DNA of 64,000 nucleotides from Amycolatopsis jiangsuensis. Lineage in GTDB: Bacteria > Actinomycetota > Actinomycetes > Mycobacteriales > Pseudonocardiaceae. A program made the translations under genes and the position numbers. The stretch spans positions 6,350,501 through 6,414,500 of the forward strand of contig NZ_JACHMG010000001.1 in assembly GCF_014204865.1 (NCBI RefSeq), written 5' to 3'. The notes beneath the pieces were generated by a model that worked only from the letters and a program-made list of their open reading frames with translations, was not told the origin of the DNA and made no database searches. This document shows positions 15,540-24,311 of this stretch, in pieces. How positions within the stretch are numbered: position 1 is the stretch's first letter; every line of letters starts with the position of its first letter.

Positions 15540-18500
15540 GTGGCGACAGTCGTGGTGCGCAGGCCGATGCGCCGCCCGGGACCGGAAATGCCCTCGGGCG
15601 AGCTGGTGCTGGACGCGCCTCCCGAGCTGCCCGCCGCGCCCGGCCGAGGGTGGACGCAGGCGCTGATGGTGCTGCCGATGGTGGCCATGATGGCCGCGAT
15701 GGTGCTGCTGTTCAGCGGGAACGGAACGAGCAGCACGATCCGGTACGTGGTGTTCGGGCTCTTCGGGGTCGCCATCGCCGGGATGATCGTGGTGTCGTTC
15801 CTGGGCAGCGGCGGCGCGTCCAAACGCGAGATGGCCCACGCGCGCCGGAGGTACCTGCGCGAGCTCGCCCAGCACCGGATGCGTGTCGCGCGCACGGCCC
15901 GCCGGCAACGGGAAGCGTTGTGGTACCTGCATCCCGAGCCGGACGCGCTGTGGTCGGTCGCCGCGAGTCACCGGCTGTGGGAGCGCCGTCGCGGTGACGC
16001 GGACTTCGGCGCGGTCCGGATCGGCCTCGGCAGGCAGAGCCTGGCGAAACCGCTCGTGGCGCCGGACACGAAGCCGCTCGAGCAGCTGGAACCGTTGTCG
16101 GCACTGGCTTTGCGCCGGTTCATCACCACCTACTCGGCGATCGGCGGACTGCCGCTCGCGCTCGCGGTCGACGGGTTCGCCCGGATCCACTTCGACGGCG
16201 ACCAGCGGCGCGCGACCGGTCTGGTGCGGGCGATGCTCGCCCAGCTGGCCGTCCTGCAGCCCCCGGACGACGTGCGCATCGCGGTGTGCGCCGGCCCGGA
16301 CCGGATGGCCGAATGGGACTGGGTCAAATGGCTGCCGCACGCCCAGCATCCGGAGCGCACCGACGCACTCGGTCCGCTCCGCCTGGTCGCGAACTCGATC
16401 ACCACGCTGGAAGTGCTATTGGAGGACGTACTCGCGAACCGTCCGCGGTTCGATCCGCAGTCCTCAGCCCGGGCGTCCGGCCCGCATCTCGTGGTCGTGC
16501 TGGACGGCGGTTCGTTCGCCGGGTCGGATCACCTGATGACCCTCGGCGGCGTCGAGGGCGTCACGCTGCTCGACCTCACCACGGTGCCGCCGGGCACGCC
16601 GGAGCCGACCGTCCTCGTGCTCGACCTCGGCCCGGACGGCACCCTGACCAACGACACCGGCGAGGCCGAAACTGTGCTGGGGCAAGCGGATCGGCTGCCA
16701 GTCGCGGCCGCCGAGGCGCTGGCCCGGCAGCTGGCGCCACTGCGGCTGACCGCGGCCAGCCGCGGGGAACAGCCGCTCAGCGCCGAGCTCGGCCTGGAGA
16801 GCCTGCTGGAGTTGGGAGATCCGTTTGCTTTCGATCCTGCCGACACCTGGCTGCCGCGGCCCAGCCGCGATCGGCTGCGGGTGAGGTTCGGCATCCGCCC
16901 GGACGGCACTCCGATCGAACTGGACCTCAAGGAGTCCGCGCAGGACGGCATGGGCCCGCACGGGTTGCTGATCGGTGCGACCGGATCCGGCAAGAGCGAG
17001 CTGCTGCGGACACTGGTGCTCGCGCTGGCGATCACGCACCCGCCGAACACGCTGAACTTCGCGCTGATCGACTTCAAGGGCGGCGCGACGTTCACCCGGC
17101 TCGACAGGCTGCCGCACACCAGTGCCGTGATCACGAACCTCGCCGAGGAACTGCCGCTGGTCGACCGTATGACGGAAGCGATCAACGGCGAGCTGATCCG
17201 GCGGCAGGAACTCCTGCGCGCGGCTGGGAACTTCTCCTCGTTGCGGGACTACGAAAAGGCTCGCAACGCCGGAGCGCCGCTGCCCGAGGTGCCGACGCTG
17301 CTGGTGGTGTGTGACGAGTTCAGCGAGCTGCTGTCCGCTCGGCCGGACTTCATCGACATGTTCGTCCAGATCGGACGCGTCGGCCGGTCGCTCGGCGTGC
17401 ACCTGCTGCTCGCGTCGCAGCGGCTGGAGGAAGGCCGGTTGCGTGGCTTGGACACGCATCTGTCCTATCGGATCGGGCTGCGCACGTTCTCCGAGATCGA
17501 CAGCAGGGTCGTGCTGGGCGTGACCGACGCGTTCACGCTGCCACGCGCGCCCGGACACGGCTTCCTGAAGTTCGGTGACGAGCCGATGGTCCGGTTCCGC
17601 TCGGCCTACGTGTCCGGAGTGCACACCGCGGGTGCTGCACCGCCGGCGAAGGGGCCGGTCGAGCTGCCCGGAATGCAGGTCTATTCGACCGCTTATGTCG
17701 CGCCGCCGGCCGACGACGTCCCCGAGGATCCTCCAGCGGAGGATCCGGACGAGGCGATCGGTGAAAGCCTAATGGACATCCTGGTCGACCGGTTCACCGG
17801 CCGCGGCGTTCCTGCTCACCAGATCTGGCTTTCCCCACTCGCTGAGCCACCTACTTTGGACGGTCTGCTAGGGACGGCCGAAGTGGACGTCGAACGCGGA
17901 CTTCAAGCTGGAGAACAAGATCTGCGTGGTTCGTTGAAGGTCGTCGCAGGTGTCGTCGACCGGCCACTGGAACAACGGCGTGACCCGCTGGTGCTGGACC
18001 TCTCCGCCGCGGCGGGGCATGTGGTCGTCACCGGTGCGCCGCGGTCGGGCAAGAGCACCGCACTCCGGTCGATCATCACTTCGCTGTCCCTCACGCACAC
18101 TCCGCGCGAGGTGCAGTTCTACTGTCTGGACTTCGGCGGCGGATCGCTGTCCTCGCTGCGAGGGCTGCCGCATGTCGGCGGGGTCGCGGGCCGGCAGAAC
18201 GTCGGTGCGGTGAGGCGGACCGTCGCCGAACTGTCCACTGTGCTCTCCGGCCGGGAGCGTCGATTCGCCGAGGACGAAGTGGACGGCATGGCGGCCTACC
18301 GGCAACTCCATCCCGAAGACGACCGCTACGGTGACGTGTTCCTGGTCGTGGACGGCTGGTCCACTCTGCGCAAGGACTTCGAGGACCTGGAGGACGTCGT
18401 CGGCGCGATCGCCGCACGCGGCCTCGCCTACGGAGTCCACATCATCGCGACCTGCTCACGGTCCTTCGACTTGCGACCCAATGTGCGTGACCTGTTCGGC

Positions 18501-19490
18501 AGCCGGATCGAACTCCGGCTCGGCGACCCCATCGACACCGCTGTGGACCGGACGAGCGCGCTGAACGTGCCGGAGAACTCGCCCGGTCGGGGTATCACGA
18601 GCAGTGGGTACCAGTTGCTGATGGCGCTGCCGCGAGCGGACGGTCGCGACAGCGTCGACGACTTGCCGACGGGAGTGTCCACTTTGGTCGCTGCGGTGCG
18701 TGCCGCGTGGCAGGGCGAGCCCGCGCCGAATGTCCGCCTGCTGCCGGCGAAACTGGTCTACGAGGCGTTGCCGCCGCGCGACGATCCGGCCGCCCACCAG
18801 CTCACCATCGGCATCGCGGAACAGGACCTCGCACCCGTGCAGCTCGATTTCGCCGCGGACGCGCATCTGCTGCTGCTCGGCGACGCGGATTCCGGCAAGA
18901 CCGCGTTCCTGCGCGCGCTGGCCCGGCGGATCACCGAGTCCTACCTCCCCGGGCAGGCCCGGATCCTGCTCGTGGACCACCGTCGTGGCCTGCTCGGGGA
19001 GGTCGGCCAGGACCATCTCCTCGGCTACGGAACCGATCTCGCCACCACCACCCGGCTGATGAACGACGCGGCCCGCGCGATGGCCGATCGGCTGCCCGGC
19101 CCGGACGTGACGCCGGAACAACTGCGGGCCCGCAGCTGGTGGCAGGGGCCGGAACTGTTCGTGCTCGTCGACGACTACGACCTCGTCGCCTCGGCGATGG
19201 AGAACCCGTTCCTGCCGCTCATGGACTACCTCGCCCAGGGACGCGACATCGGGCTGCACGTGGTGCTGACCCGCCGGACCGGCGGCGCCGGGCGGGCGTT
19301 GTTCGAGCAGTTCCTCGCGCGGGTGCGTGACATCGGTTCGCCGGGCCTGATGCTGTCCGGCGATCGCGAGGAGGGCCCGCTGTTCGGCGGGCTCAAACCC
19401 GAGACCCTGCCGCCCGGGCGCGGCAGGCTGATCACTCGCCGCGACGGGGCCCGGCTGCTCCAGCTGGCCTGGCTGCCGCCGCGTGAGTGA
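15540..19490 (+). CDS. eccC: EccC, FtsK/SpoIIIE-type ATPase of the type VII system
   Basis: 1316 residues from GTG 15540 with AGGAGGAGG just upstream. Two N-terminal membrane helices (~42-85), a DUF-type stalk, then three FtsK-like ATPase domains with P-loops GATGSGKS (479-486), GAPRSGKS (832-839) and GDADSGKT (1114-1121). EccC is the motor that recognises EsxB-type signals and drives export. Here it is a single fused protein, as in ESX-4-like and many non-mycobacterial systems, rather than split EccCa/EccCb. All three Walker A lysines are kept, although domains 2 and 3 are often degenerate in the family. Confidence 0.96.
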   Translation: MATVVVRRPMRRPGPEMPSGELVLDAPPELPAAPGRGWTQALMVLPMVAMMAAMVLLFSGNGTSSTIRYVVFGLFGVAIAGMIVVSFLGSGGASKREMAHARRRYLRELAQHRMRVARTARRQREALWYLHPEPDALWSVAASHRLWERRRGDADFGAVRIGLGRQSLAKPLVAPDTKPLEQLEPLSALALRRFITTYSAIGGLPLALAVDGFARIHFDGDQRRATGLVRAMLAQLAVLQPPDDVRIAVCAGPDRMAEWDWVKWLPHAQHPERTDALGPLRLVANSITTLEVLLEDVLANRPRFDPQSSARASGPHLVVVLDGGSFAGSDHLMTLGGVEGVTLLDLTTVPPGTPEPTVLVLDLGPDGTLTNDTGEAETVLGQADRLPVAAAEALARQLAPLRLTAASRGEQPLSAELGLESLLELGDPFAFDPADTWLPRPSRDRLRVRFGIRPDGTPIELDLKESAQDGMGPHGLLIGATGSGKSELLRTLVLALAITHPPNTLNFALIDFKGGATFTRLDRLPHTSAVITNLAEELPLVDRMTEAINGELIRRQELLRAAGNFSSLRDYEKARNAGAPLPEVPTLLVVCDEFSELLSARPDFIDMFVQIGRVGRSLGVHLLLASQRLEEGRLRGLDTHLSYRIGLRTFSEIDSRVVLGVTDAFTLPRAPGHGFLKFGDEPMVRFRSAYVSGVHTAGAAPPAKGPVELPGMQVYSTAYVAPPADDVPEDPPAEDPDEAIGESLMDILVDRFTGRGVPAHQIWLSPLAEPPTLDGLLGTAEVDVERGLQAGEQDLRGSLKVVAGVVDRPLEQRRDPLVLDLSAAAGHVVVTGAPRSGKSTALRSIITSLSLTHTPREVQFYCLDFGGGSLSSLRGLPHVGGVAGRQNVGAVRRTVAELSTVLSGRERRFAEDEVDGMAAYRQLHPEDDRYGDVFLVVDGWSTLRKDFEDLEDVVGAIAARGLAYGVHIIATCSRSFDLRPNVRDLFGSRIELRLGDPIDTAVDRTSALNVPENSPGRGITSSGYQLLMALPRADGRDSVDDLPTGVSTLVAAVRAAWQGEPAPNVRLLPAKLVYEALPPRDDPAAHQLTIGIAEQDLAPVQLDFAADAHLLLLGDADSGKTAFLRALARRITESYLPGQARILLVDHRRGLLGEVGQDHLLGYGTDLATTTRLMNDAARAMADRLPGPDVTPEQLRARSWWQGPELFVLVDDYDLVASAMENPFLPLMDYLAQGRDIGLHVVLTRRTGGAGRALFEQFLARVRDIGSPGLMLSGDREEGPLFGGLKPETLPPGRGRLITRRDGARLLQLAWLPPRE

Positions 19491-19525
19491 GCCGTAGTGC
19501 CGAGATTCTCGTAAGGAGGCGGAAA

Positions 19526-19846
19526 ATGGCACAGGAACTGAGCGGGATCACCGATGCGATGATGAAGTTCAACCCCCAGCCCCCGACGGGCGGACTGGGT
19601 GGTGGCAGTGCGGGTGCGACCGGCGCGAGTGGCGGTATGCCGGAGGGTGCCGCGTTCGCGCAGGCCGAGCAGCAGTCCGCGCAGGAGGTGCAGAAGTTCC
19701 TCGAGAACGTCAAGAAGGGCTTCGGGGCGTACGCCTCGATCGCCCGCACATCCGCTGACGACTATCTGCGGGCCGATCAGTCCGGGAAGTCCCCGATCGC
19801 GAAGGCGGGGGACCTCTCGCCGGTGAAACCGGGGGTTCCGCGATGA
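19526..19846 (+). CDS. Small type VII substrate-like protein with YxxxD motif
   Basis: 106 residues, start set by AAGGAGG (19513-19519). A Pro/Gly-rich segment (15-40) is followed by a long amphipathic helix (~42-78) and then Y-L-R-A-D (Tyr80, Asp84), the general ESX signal YxxxD/E, and a short tail. It resembles the PE/EspC-type partner of a secreted pair, though no PE motif is present. Its stop overlaps the start of the next, longer gene, so both probably act as a pair. Confidence 0.75.
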   Translation: MAQELSGITDAMMKFNPQPPTGGLGGGSAGATGASGGMPEGAAFAQAEQQSAQEVQKFLENVKKGFGAYASIARTSADDYLRADQSGKSPIAKAGDLSPVKPGVPR

Positions 19847-21183
19847 GTTACAGCGGGACGGCGTTCCCCCAGCAGGCACAGATGATGGCAGCGACCGCGC
19901 CGCTGGCCGGGGTCGCGCAGCAGGCCGCCGAGATGTGGAAGCAGGCGAAGACCCAGCTCACCGGCGCTTCGTCGTCGCTGCAACAACACCTCAAGGCACT
20001 CGAACCGGAGTGGACCGACGAGGCGGGCGGGCAGCTGCAGCAGCGCGGCGGACGCAGCCGCGCGGACATCGACTCGTGGACGACTGGGATCGACCAGACG
20101 GTACAGGCGCTCGGGCAGCTTTCCGGGGCGATCACCAGTACCGGGCAGTGGTTCCAGCAGATGACCCAGTTGATGCAGCAGAACCCGCTGGTCGCGGCCC
20201 TGTTCATGGAGCAGCTGGGGCAGCTGGGCGGGCAGCGGCTGGATCAGCTCGCCGAGCAGTTCCGGACCGCCACCGAGGCCGTCCGGAACACCAAGGGCAA
20301 CGACTGGAGCGGTCCGCTCGGCGGCGGCGGTTCGTCGACCACTTCGTCTGGTGGTCGCTCTTCGGGCGGTGGTCAGCAGGGAGGTTCCGCGAGTGGCGGT
20401 GGCTCCTCATCCGGCGGTGATCAGGCGGGTGGCGACCAGGGCGAGCAGTCCGGTGGCGAGTCGGGTGATGACGCATCGGGCGGTGACGCATCGGATGGTT
20501 CGGACACCCAGCTGCCCGGGGACGAGTCACTGGTACCGGATCCGGGCAGCGGCGACCCGTCGTTGTCCGGGCTGGGGAGCGCGCCGGCACCGATCGCGCC
20601 ACCGACCCTCCCGCCGCTGCCGGCCGGTCCCGCGCCGTCGCTGCCCGGCGGGCTCGCGATGCCGATGCCCGGGCTCGGCGGCATCGGTGGGCTGGGCGGC
20701 GGGTTCGGCGGCGTGCCCGGGGTGAAGCTGGGCGGCGGTGCGAAACAGCTCCCGCAGGCGGCGTTCCCGGTGACACAACAGACCACCGTGCCCACCAGCG
20801 GCGAGGCCCCGAGGGTCGAGGAGGTCCCGCCGCCCCGCCCACCCGGCGGCAGCAGTGGTGGTGGCATGCCGATGACGCCGATGTCCGGGCTGGCCGGCGC
20901 GGCAGGCGGTGGCGGTGGAGCGCCGGGTTCCGGTGCAGTGCACCACGTACCGGCCGGCCGAGGTGCCCGCCGCACCGCTCCGCCGGGCCTGCCCGCGGCA
21001 CTGCGCGGCAAATCTGGCCGGACCGATCCGGCAGCCTTCGCCCCGCTGGCCCGTACGGCACGCCGAGACCGTGCCGACGACGGTGGCAAGGTCGAATTTC
21101 TCGCAGAGGACCTGTGGCAGGTAGACGAATCGGGCGCGAGCGCACTCGATCAGCCCACCCGGCCACGCCGTCCCACGCGCTGA
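19843..21183 (+). CDS. Long WXG/PPE-like type VII protein with Gly/Ser- and Pro-rich tail
   Basis: 446 residues, coupled to the preceding gene by an ATGA overlap. Residues 1-155 are helical and WXG100/PPE-like, with E-P-E-W-T-D-E-A-G at the turn and many Gln. Residues ~160-225 are nearly pure Gly/Ser/Asp, ~230-370 Pro/Gly-rich, and the end is basic with F-L-A-E-D-L-W-Q-V-D-E, a motif I associate with actinobacterial PPE-like proteins. Probably a secreted effector or structural component exported with its small partner. Classical P-P-E at the N-terminus is absent. Confidence 0.8.
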   Translation: MSYSGTAFPQQAQMMAATAPLAGVAQQAAEMWKQAKTQLTGASSSLQQHLKALEPEWTDEAGGQLQQRGGRSRADIDSWTTGIDQTVQALGQLSGAITSTGQWFQQMTQLMQQNPLVAALFMEQLGQLGGQRLDQLAEQFRTATEAVRNTKGNDWSGPLGGGGSSTTSSGGRSSGGGQQGGSASGGGSSSGGDQAGGDQGEQSGGESGDDASGGDASDGSDTQLPGDESLVPDPGSGDPSLSGLGSAPAPIAPPTLPPLPAGPAPSLPGGLAMPMPGLGGIGGLGGGFGGVPGVKLGGGAKQLPQAAFPVTQQTTVPTSGEAPRVEEVPPPRPPGGSSGGGMPMTPMSGLAGAAGGGGGAPGSGAVHHVPAGRGARRTAPPGLPAALRGKSGRTDPAAFAPLARTARRDRADDGGKVEFLAEDLWQVDESGASALDQPTRPRRPTR

Positions 21184-21194
21184 GCACATGCGCA

Positions 21195-21225
21195 GCGGCA
21201 CCACCGGCCCGCCCGGTGGTGCCGC
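21195..21225 (+). terminator. Rho-independent terminator of the eccC unit
   Basis: GCGGCACCACCGG-CCCGC-CCGGTGGTGCCGC: a perfect 13-bp stem followed by TTCTTT, 11 bases after the stop of the PPE-like gene. Confidence 0.85.
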
Positions 21226-21288
21226 TTCTTTCCCGCCAGGGCGCGGAATCCTGCGGAATGCCACAGCGGCGGTACCTTCGCGGTGTCG

Positions 21289-21411
21289 TCGTTGTGGTTC
21301 GCGTGTTTGCGGTCAGTATTGCCGTGCCGCCGTTGTGGTTCACGCGCCTGCTGTTACCACTGCCGCATCGCCGTTGTGGTTCATGCGTCCGCCGTCACCA
21401 CTGCCGCATCG
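21289..21411. repeat. Three tandem 41-bp degenerate repeats overlapping the eccB 3' end
   Basis: Units at 21289-21329, 21330-21370 and 21371-21411 each open with (C/T)CGTTGTGGTTC. The last two also end alike, in CCACTGCCGCATCG. The third contains the eccB stop and last codons. The rest of 21184-21394 holds only the terminator. Confidence 0.8.
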
Positions 21412-22792
21412 CCGCGTCGTGGTCCAGTCCTGGTCCCTGCGGTACCCGGGCCATCAGCGCGGCCGGTATGCGGACCGGTCGGATCCCGGTGTATCCCAGA
21501 TATCCCAGCACGTCCGCGCTGCCCAGCGGGTAGGCCCGGCCCAGATCGGTCACCACGGCGTAGGTGCCGGCCGGAGCGCGTTCGCTCGCCAGGACTTCGA
21601 CGACCGCCGCCGTCCCTGGCGGCACCACGACCTGGTCGGCCAGGGCGACGCCGCCGGTGGTGCGGCCCGCGGTGGTCGTCGCCGGTTCGGGGAGGACGGC
21701 GTCCACGCTCACCCGGGGCACGAACGACGCCGGGTCGAAGGCCAGGCAGACATGGTCGTCCACGGCCGGGGCGAATTCCGGCCGCGCCGAGGGCAGGTCC
21801 CGGCCGGACTTCGCCGGGCGATCGGCGACCTTCGCGCCGCTCAGCTCGATCGGGCTGAGCCGTACCGGGAACGGTTCCGCGCCGCCATAGGCCACGGTGG
21901 TCGGGCGGTAGGCGCGCTGGATCTCGTACTCCAGTGGGGAAATCGGTCGAAGCTGCCCACTTTCCGCCAGGTAGTGCTGATTTTCCAGGGCGAGCAGCTG
22001 CCCGGCCAGTACGTCCGGGCGTCCGGGCACCGCCTGCGACGGCTTTCCCGCGTCGGGCACCGGGATCGGCAGTACCGGAGCGCCCTCGGGAAGCACGTCG
22101 ACGACCGCGGCGCCGACCCGGCTGACTGGAGCCGACCCCAGCGCCAGCCCGACGGTGACCGCGTCCTCGGCTGCGATCCGGTGCCGGTACCCGCCGGACA
22201 CCAGGTATTCGTCACCACTTTCCGGCGTACGCACGAGCAGTCCGCGCTCGCCGAGCGGAGTTCCGCCGGGCGGTTGGTGGCCGGTGAACAAGGCCGACCG
22301 GTAGGTGCTCGCGCCGGCGAGGTCGGTGCCGGGCTGGGAGCACAGCGTCCAGCCACCGGTGAGCACGCGGTCCGCGCCGGGAAGGGCGTCCGGCGCGTCC
22401 TGGATGCCGATCCGCGGGCCGCGCGGAACGCCGGCGAGCGAATTGGCCGACACCGACGCTGTAGGCGCGTGTGTGCCGAGAGCCAGCAGCGCGGACGCGT
22501 AGTTCGCCACTGGGTCGAGTTTGCCGTTGAGGTAGACGTAGCGGGTCCCGGTTTCCTTTTCCACCACCACGGATTTGCCGTCCTGCCAGCTGCGGTCGCC
22601 ACCAGGGGAGAGTAGTCCGTACACGCCGGCTGCGGCGAGACCGATGACTGCGAGCACGACCCCGCCGACGGCCGCGCCTGAGGGAAGCCGGAACGGTGGC
22701 TGTTCCGGGTCGGTTTCCCTGGTCACCAGTGCGGACACCGTGCGCTGCAGCAGGAATTGGTGGGCTTGGAGCCGATCACGTGCGGTGGCCAC
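21395..22792 (-). CDS. eccB: EccB, type VII secretion core membrane protein
   Basis: 465 residues from GTG 22792, one base after the eccD stop and 5 bases after GGGAGG. The N-terminus A-T-A-R-D-R-L-Q-A-H-Q-F-L-L-Q-R-T is the characteristic EccB opening; one membrane helix (42-61) is followed by a large outer domain with a Cys pair (Cys at W-T-L-C-S and H-V-C-L-A). EccB links the inner-membrane core to the periplasmic side and MycP. The last residues overlap a tandem repeat array. Confidence 0.94.
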   Translation of the reverse strand: MATARDRLQAHQFLLQRTVSALVTRETDPEQPPFRLPSGAAVGGVVLAVIGLAAAGVYGLLSPGGDRSWQDGKSVVVEKETGTRYVYLNGKLDPVANYASALLALGTHAPTASVSANSLAGVPRGPRIGIQDAPDALPGADRVLTGGWTLCSQPGTDLAGASTYRSALFTGHQPPGGTPLGERGLLVRTPESGDEYLVSGGYRHRIAAEDAVTVGLALGSAPVSRVGAAVVDVLPEGAPVLPIPVPDAGKPSQAVPGRPDVLAGQLLALENQHYLAESGQLRPISPLEYEIQRAYRPTTVAYGGAEPFPVRLSPIELSGAKVADRPAKSGRDLPSARPEFAPAVDDHVCLAFDPASFVPRVSVDAVLPEPATTTAGRTTGGVALADQVVVPPGTAAVVEVLASERAPAGTYAVVTDLGRAYPLGSADVLGYLGYTGIRPVRIPAALMARVPQGPGLDHDAAMRQW

Positions 22793-22793
22793 G

Positions 22794-24170
22794 TCAACCT
22801 CCCAGCCCGCGCAGGTAGCCGTACAGCCCGAGTACCGCACACACCACCGGGATCACGGCCAGCACGACCGCGACCTCCAGAAGTTCGGCGTAGCGGCCCC
22901 ACCGCGGACTCGACTCGTGGGTACTGTGACGGAGTCCGACCAAAACGATCACTGTGGACAGTCCCAACAGGACCGGGTAAGCGGCTCGCAGCGGTCCGGC
23001 AGCGAGAAGCGGCCCGAGCGTCAACGCGGCCGCACCGGATCCGGCGGCGACCAGCAGAGCGATTCGCTGCACCAGCACCGGGTGCAACCTGGCACGCAGA
23101 GTGAACCCCGCGGTGAGCAGCCCCGTGACCACCAGCTCGGCGGTTCCACCGTCGCGAACCAGCAGGAAGTTCGCCGGGACGACAGTCAGGACGAGCCCGC
23201 AGATGAGACCGGTGAGCAGACCGTCGGCGCGCACGACGGTGGCGTACACGGCGGCGCGCGGCGGCTGGGGCTCGTCGCGCAGGAGGTCGGCCGTGCCTCG
23301 CGGCAGCACCGGAATCGGCATCCGTGCGGCGCGGATGGACAGCGGGGCGAGCAGCGGGGAAAAGACGAGCACGGCGCCCGCGACGATCGCGGCCGCTCCC
23401 GTGCCGCCGATCTGGCCCATCGTCGCCAGCCAGCCGCCGAGCACGGTCAGGAGCCCGGTCGTGGCGCCGGCGATGAACAGAGCCGGACGTTCGACGACGC
23501 CGAGCAGGCCGAGCACCGCCGCGAGCAGCAAAGCCGCCCCGGCCGCGATCAGCTGGGGTGCACCGAGCCCGGTGAGCGACCGGTCGGCGGCGAAGAGCAA
23601 CCCTCCGCCGGCGAAGGCGAACGGCAACGCGATCGCGCCGAGGATCGCGCCCGCCCCGGCGTCGCCCGCCGCCCGGGCCAGCGCGACGCCCGCGACGAGC
23701 AGCAGCGCGGCGCCACCGAGCGCGCAGGCGGCCGGGCCGGGCCACGGCGGCCCGGCGGTGAGGACCGCGACGAGCGCCAGCAGCGCAGCCGCCCCTCCCG
23801 CGACGAGTCCGGCCCGGCGGGTGTGCGCCGGTTCCCACGCGCTGCCGGCTCGTTCCGCTCCGGCCGCGATCGCGGCGACCAGGTCGTCGTACTCGAGTTC
23901 GGGCCATTCGGTGCGTGCCGGGACGAGGTTGAGCACCTCGCCGTCGAGTACGTGGTGCGAGGACAGCGTGCCGGCGCCGTCGAGGGTGGTGCCGTCCGCG
24001 CGGCGGAGCACCCAGCCGCCGTGGGCCACCCCCTGGTCGGCCAGCTGTTCCCCGGCGTGCTGGAGCAGGCCGGGCAGCAGCTCGGCGATCGGGGACCGTT
24101 CCGGCAGGGTCAGATCGACGCGGCGGGCCGGTGCCGCCACCGTCACCCGGACGAGGCCGATGGTGGGCAT
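22794..24170 (-). CDS. eccD: EccD, type VII secretion membrane channel component
   Basis: 458 residues from ATG 24170 with GAGAGGAAG upstream. An N-terminal ubiquitin-like domain (1-90: R-V-T-V-A-A-P, V-D-L-T-L-P-E, L-D-G-E-V-L-N-L-V) precedes about eleven membrane helices. This is the EccD pattern; EccD dimers form the membrane pore vestibule. First gene of a minus-strand unit with eccB. No eccE follows, in contrast to ESX-1/2/3/5 loci. Confidence 0.94.
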   Translation of the reverse strand: MPTIGLVRVTVAAPARRVDLTLPERSPIAELLPGLLQHAGEQLADQGVAHGGWVLRRADGTTLDGAGTLSSHHVLDGEVLNLVPARTEWPELEYDDLVAAIAAGAERAGSAWEPAHTRRAGLVAGGAAALLALVAVLTAGPPWPGPAACALGGAALLLVAGVALARAAGDAGAGAILGAIALPFAFAGGGLLFAADRSLTGLGAPQLIAAGAALLLAAVLGLLGVVERPALFIAGATTGLLTVLGGWLATMGQIGGTGAAAIVAGAVLVFSPLLAPLSIRAARMPIPVLPRGTADLLRDEPQPPRAAVYATVVRADGLLTGLICGLVLTVVPANFLLVRDGGTAELVVTGLLTAGFTLRARLHPVLVQRIALLVAAGSGAAALTLGPLLAAGPLRAAYPVLLGLSTVIVLVGLRHSTHESSPRWGRYAELLEVAVVLAVIPVVCAVLGLYGYLRGLGG

Positions 24171-24311
24171 TGCGGGTCTTCCTCTCGCCAGATGTGCCGC
24201 GGCGGCAGCAACCTGCCGGGACGGCCGCGCACGGCTCGGACTTCTCCTACGATGGGGGCCCGGCCACGCTGGTGGAACGGGGTCGGCAGCTAGCGGACAC
24301 GGAGGTCAGGC

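Noticed and set aside
16464..17624. Long antisense frames within eccC and similar ones within MMPL, YhgE/Pip and Hsp70 genes
   Set aside because: Arg/Gln/Pro-rich composition, no ribosome binding sites and no domain; shadows of the sense genes.
19843..21183. Calling the long type VII protein a true PPE protein
   Set aside because: The N-terminal P-P-E motif and typical ~180-residue PPE domain are not seen; only PPE-like.
22792..22840. Longer EccB start at 22840
   Set aside because: It would overlap eccD and add residues not found in EccB; GTG 22792 has a well-placed GGGAGG and restores the standard N-terminus.
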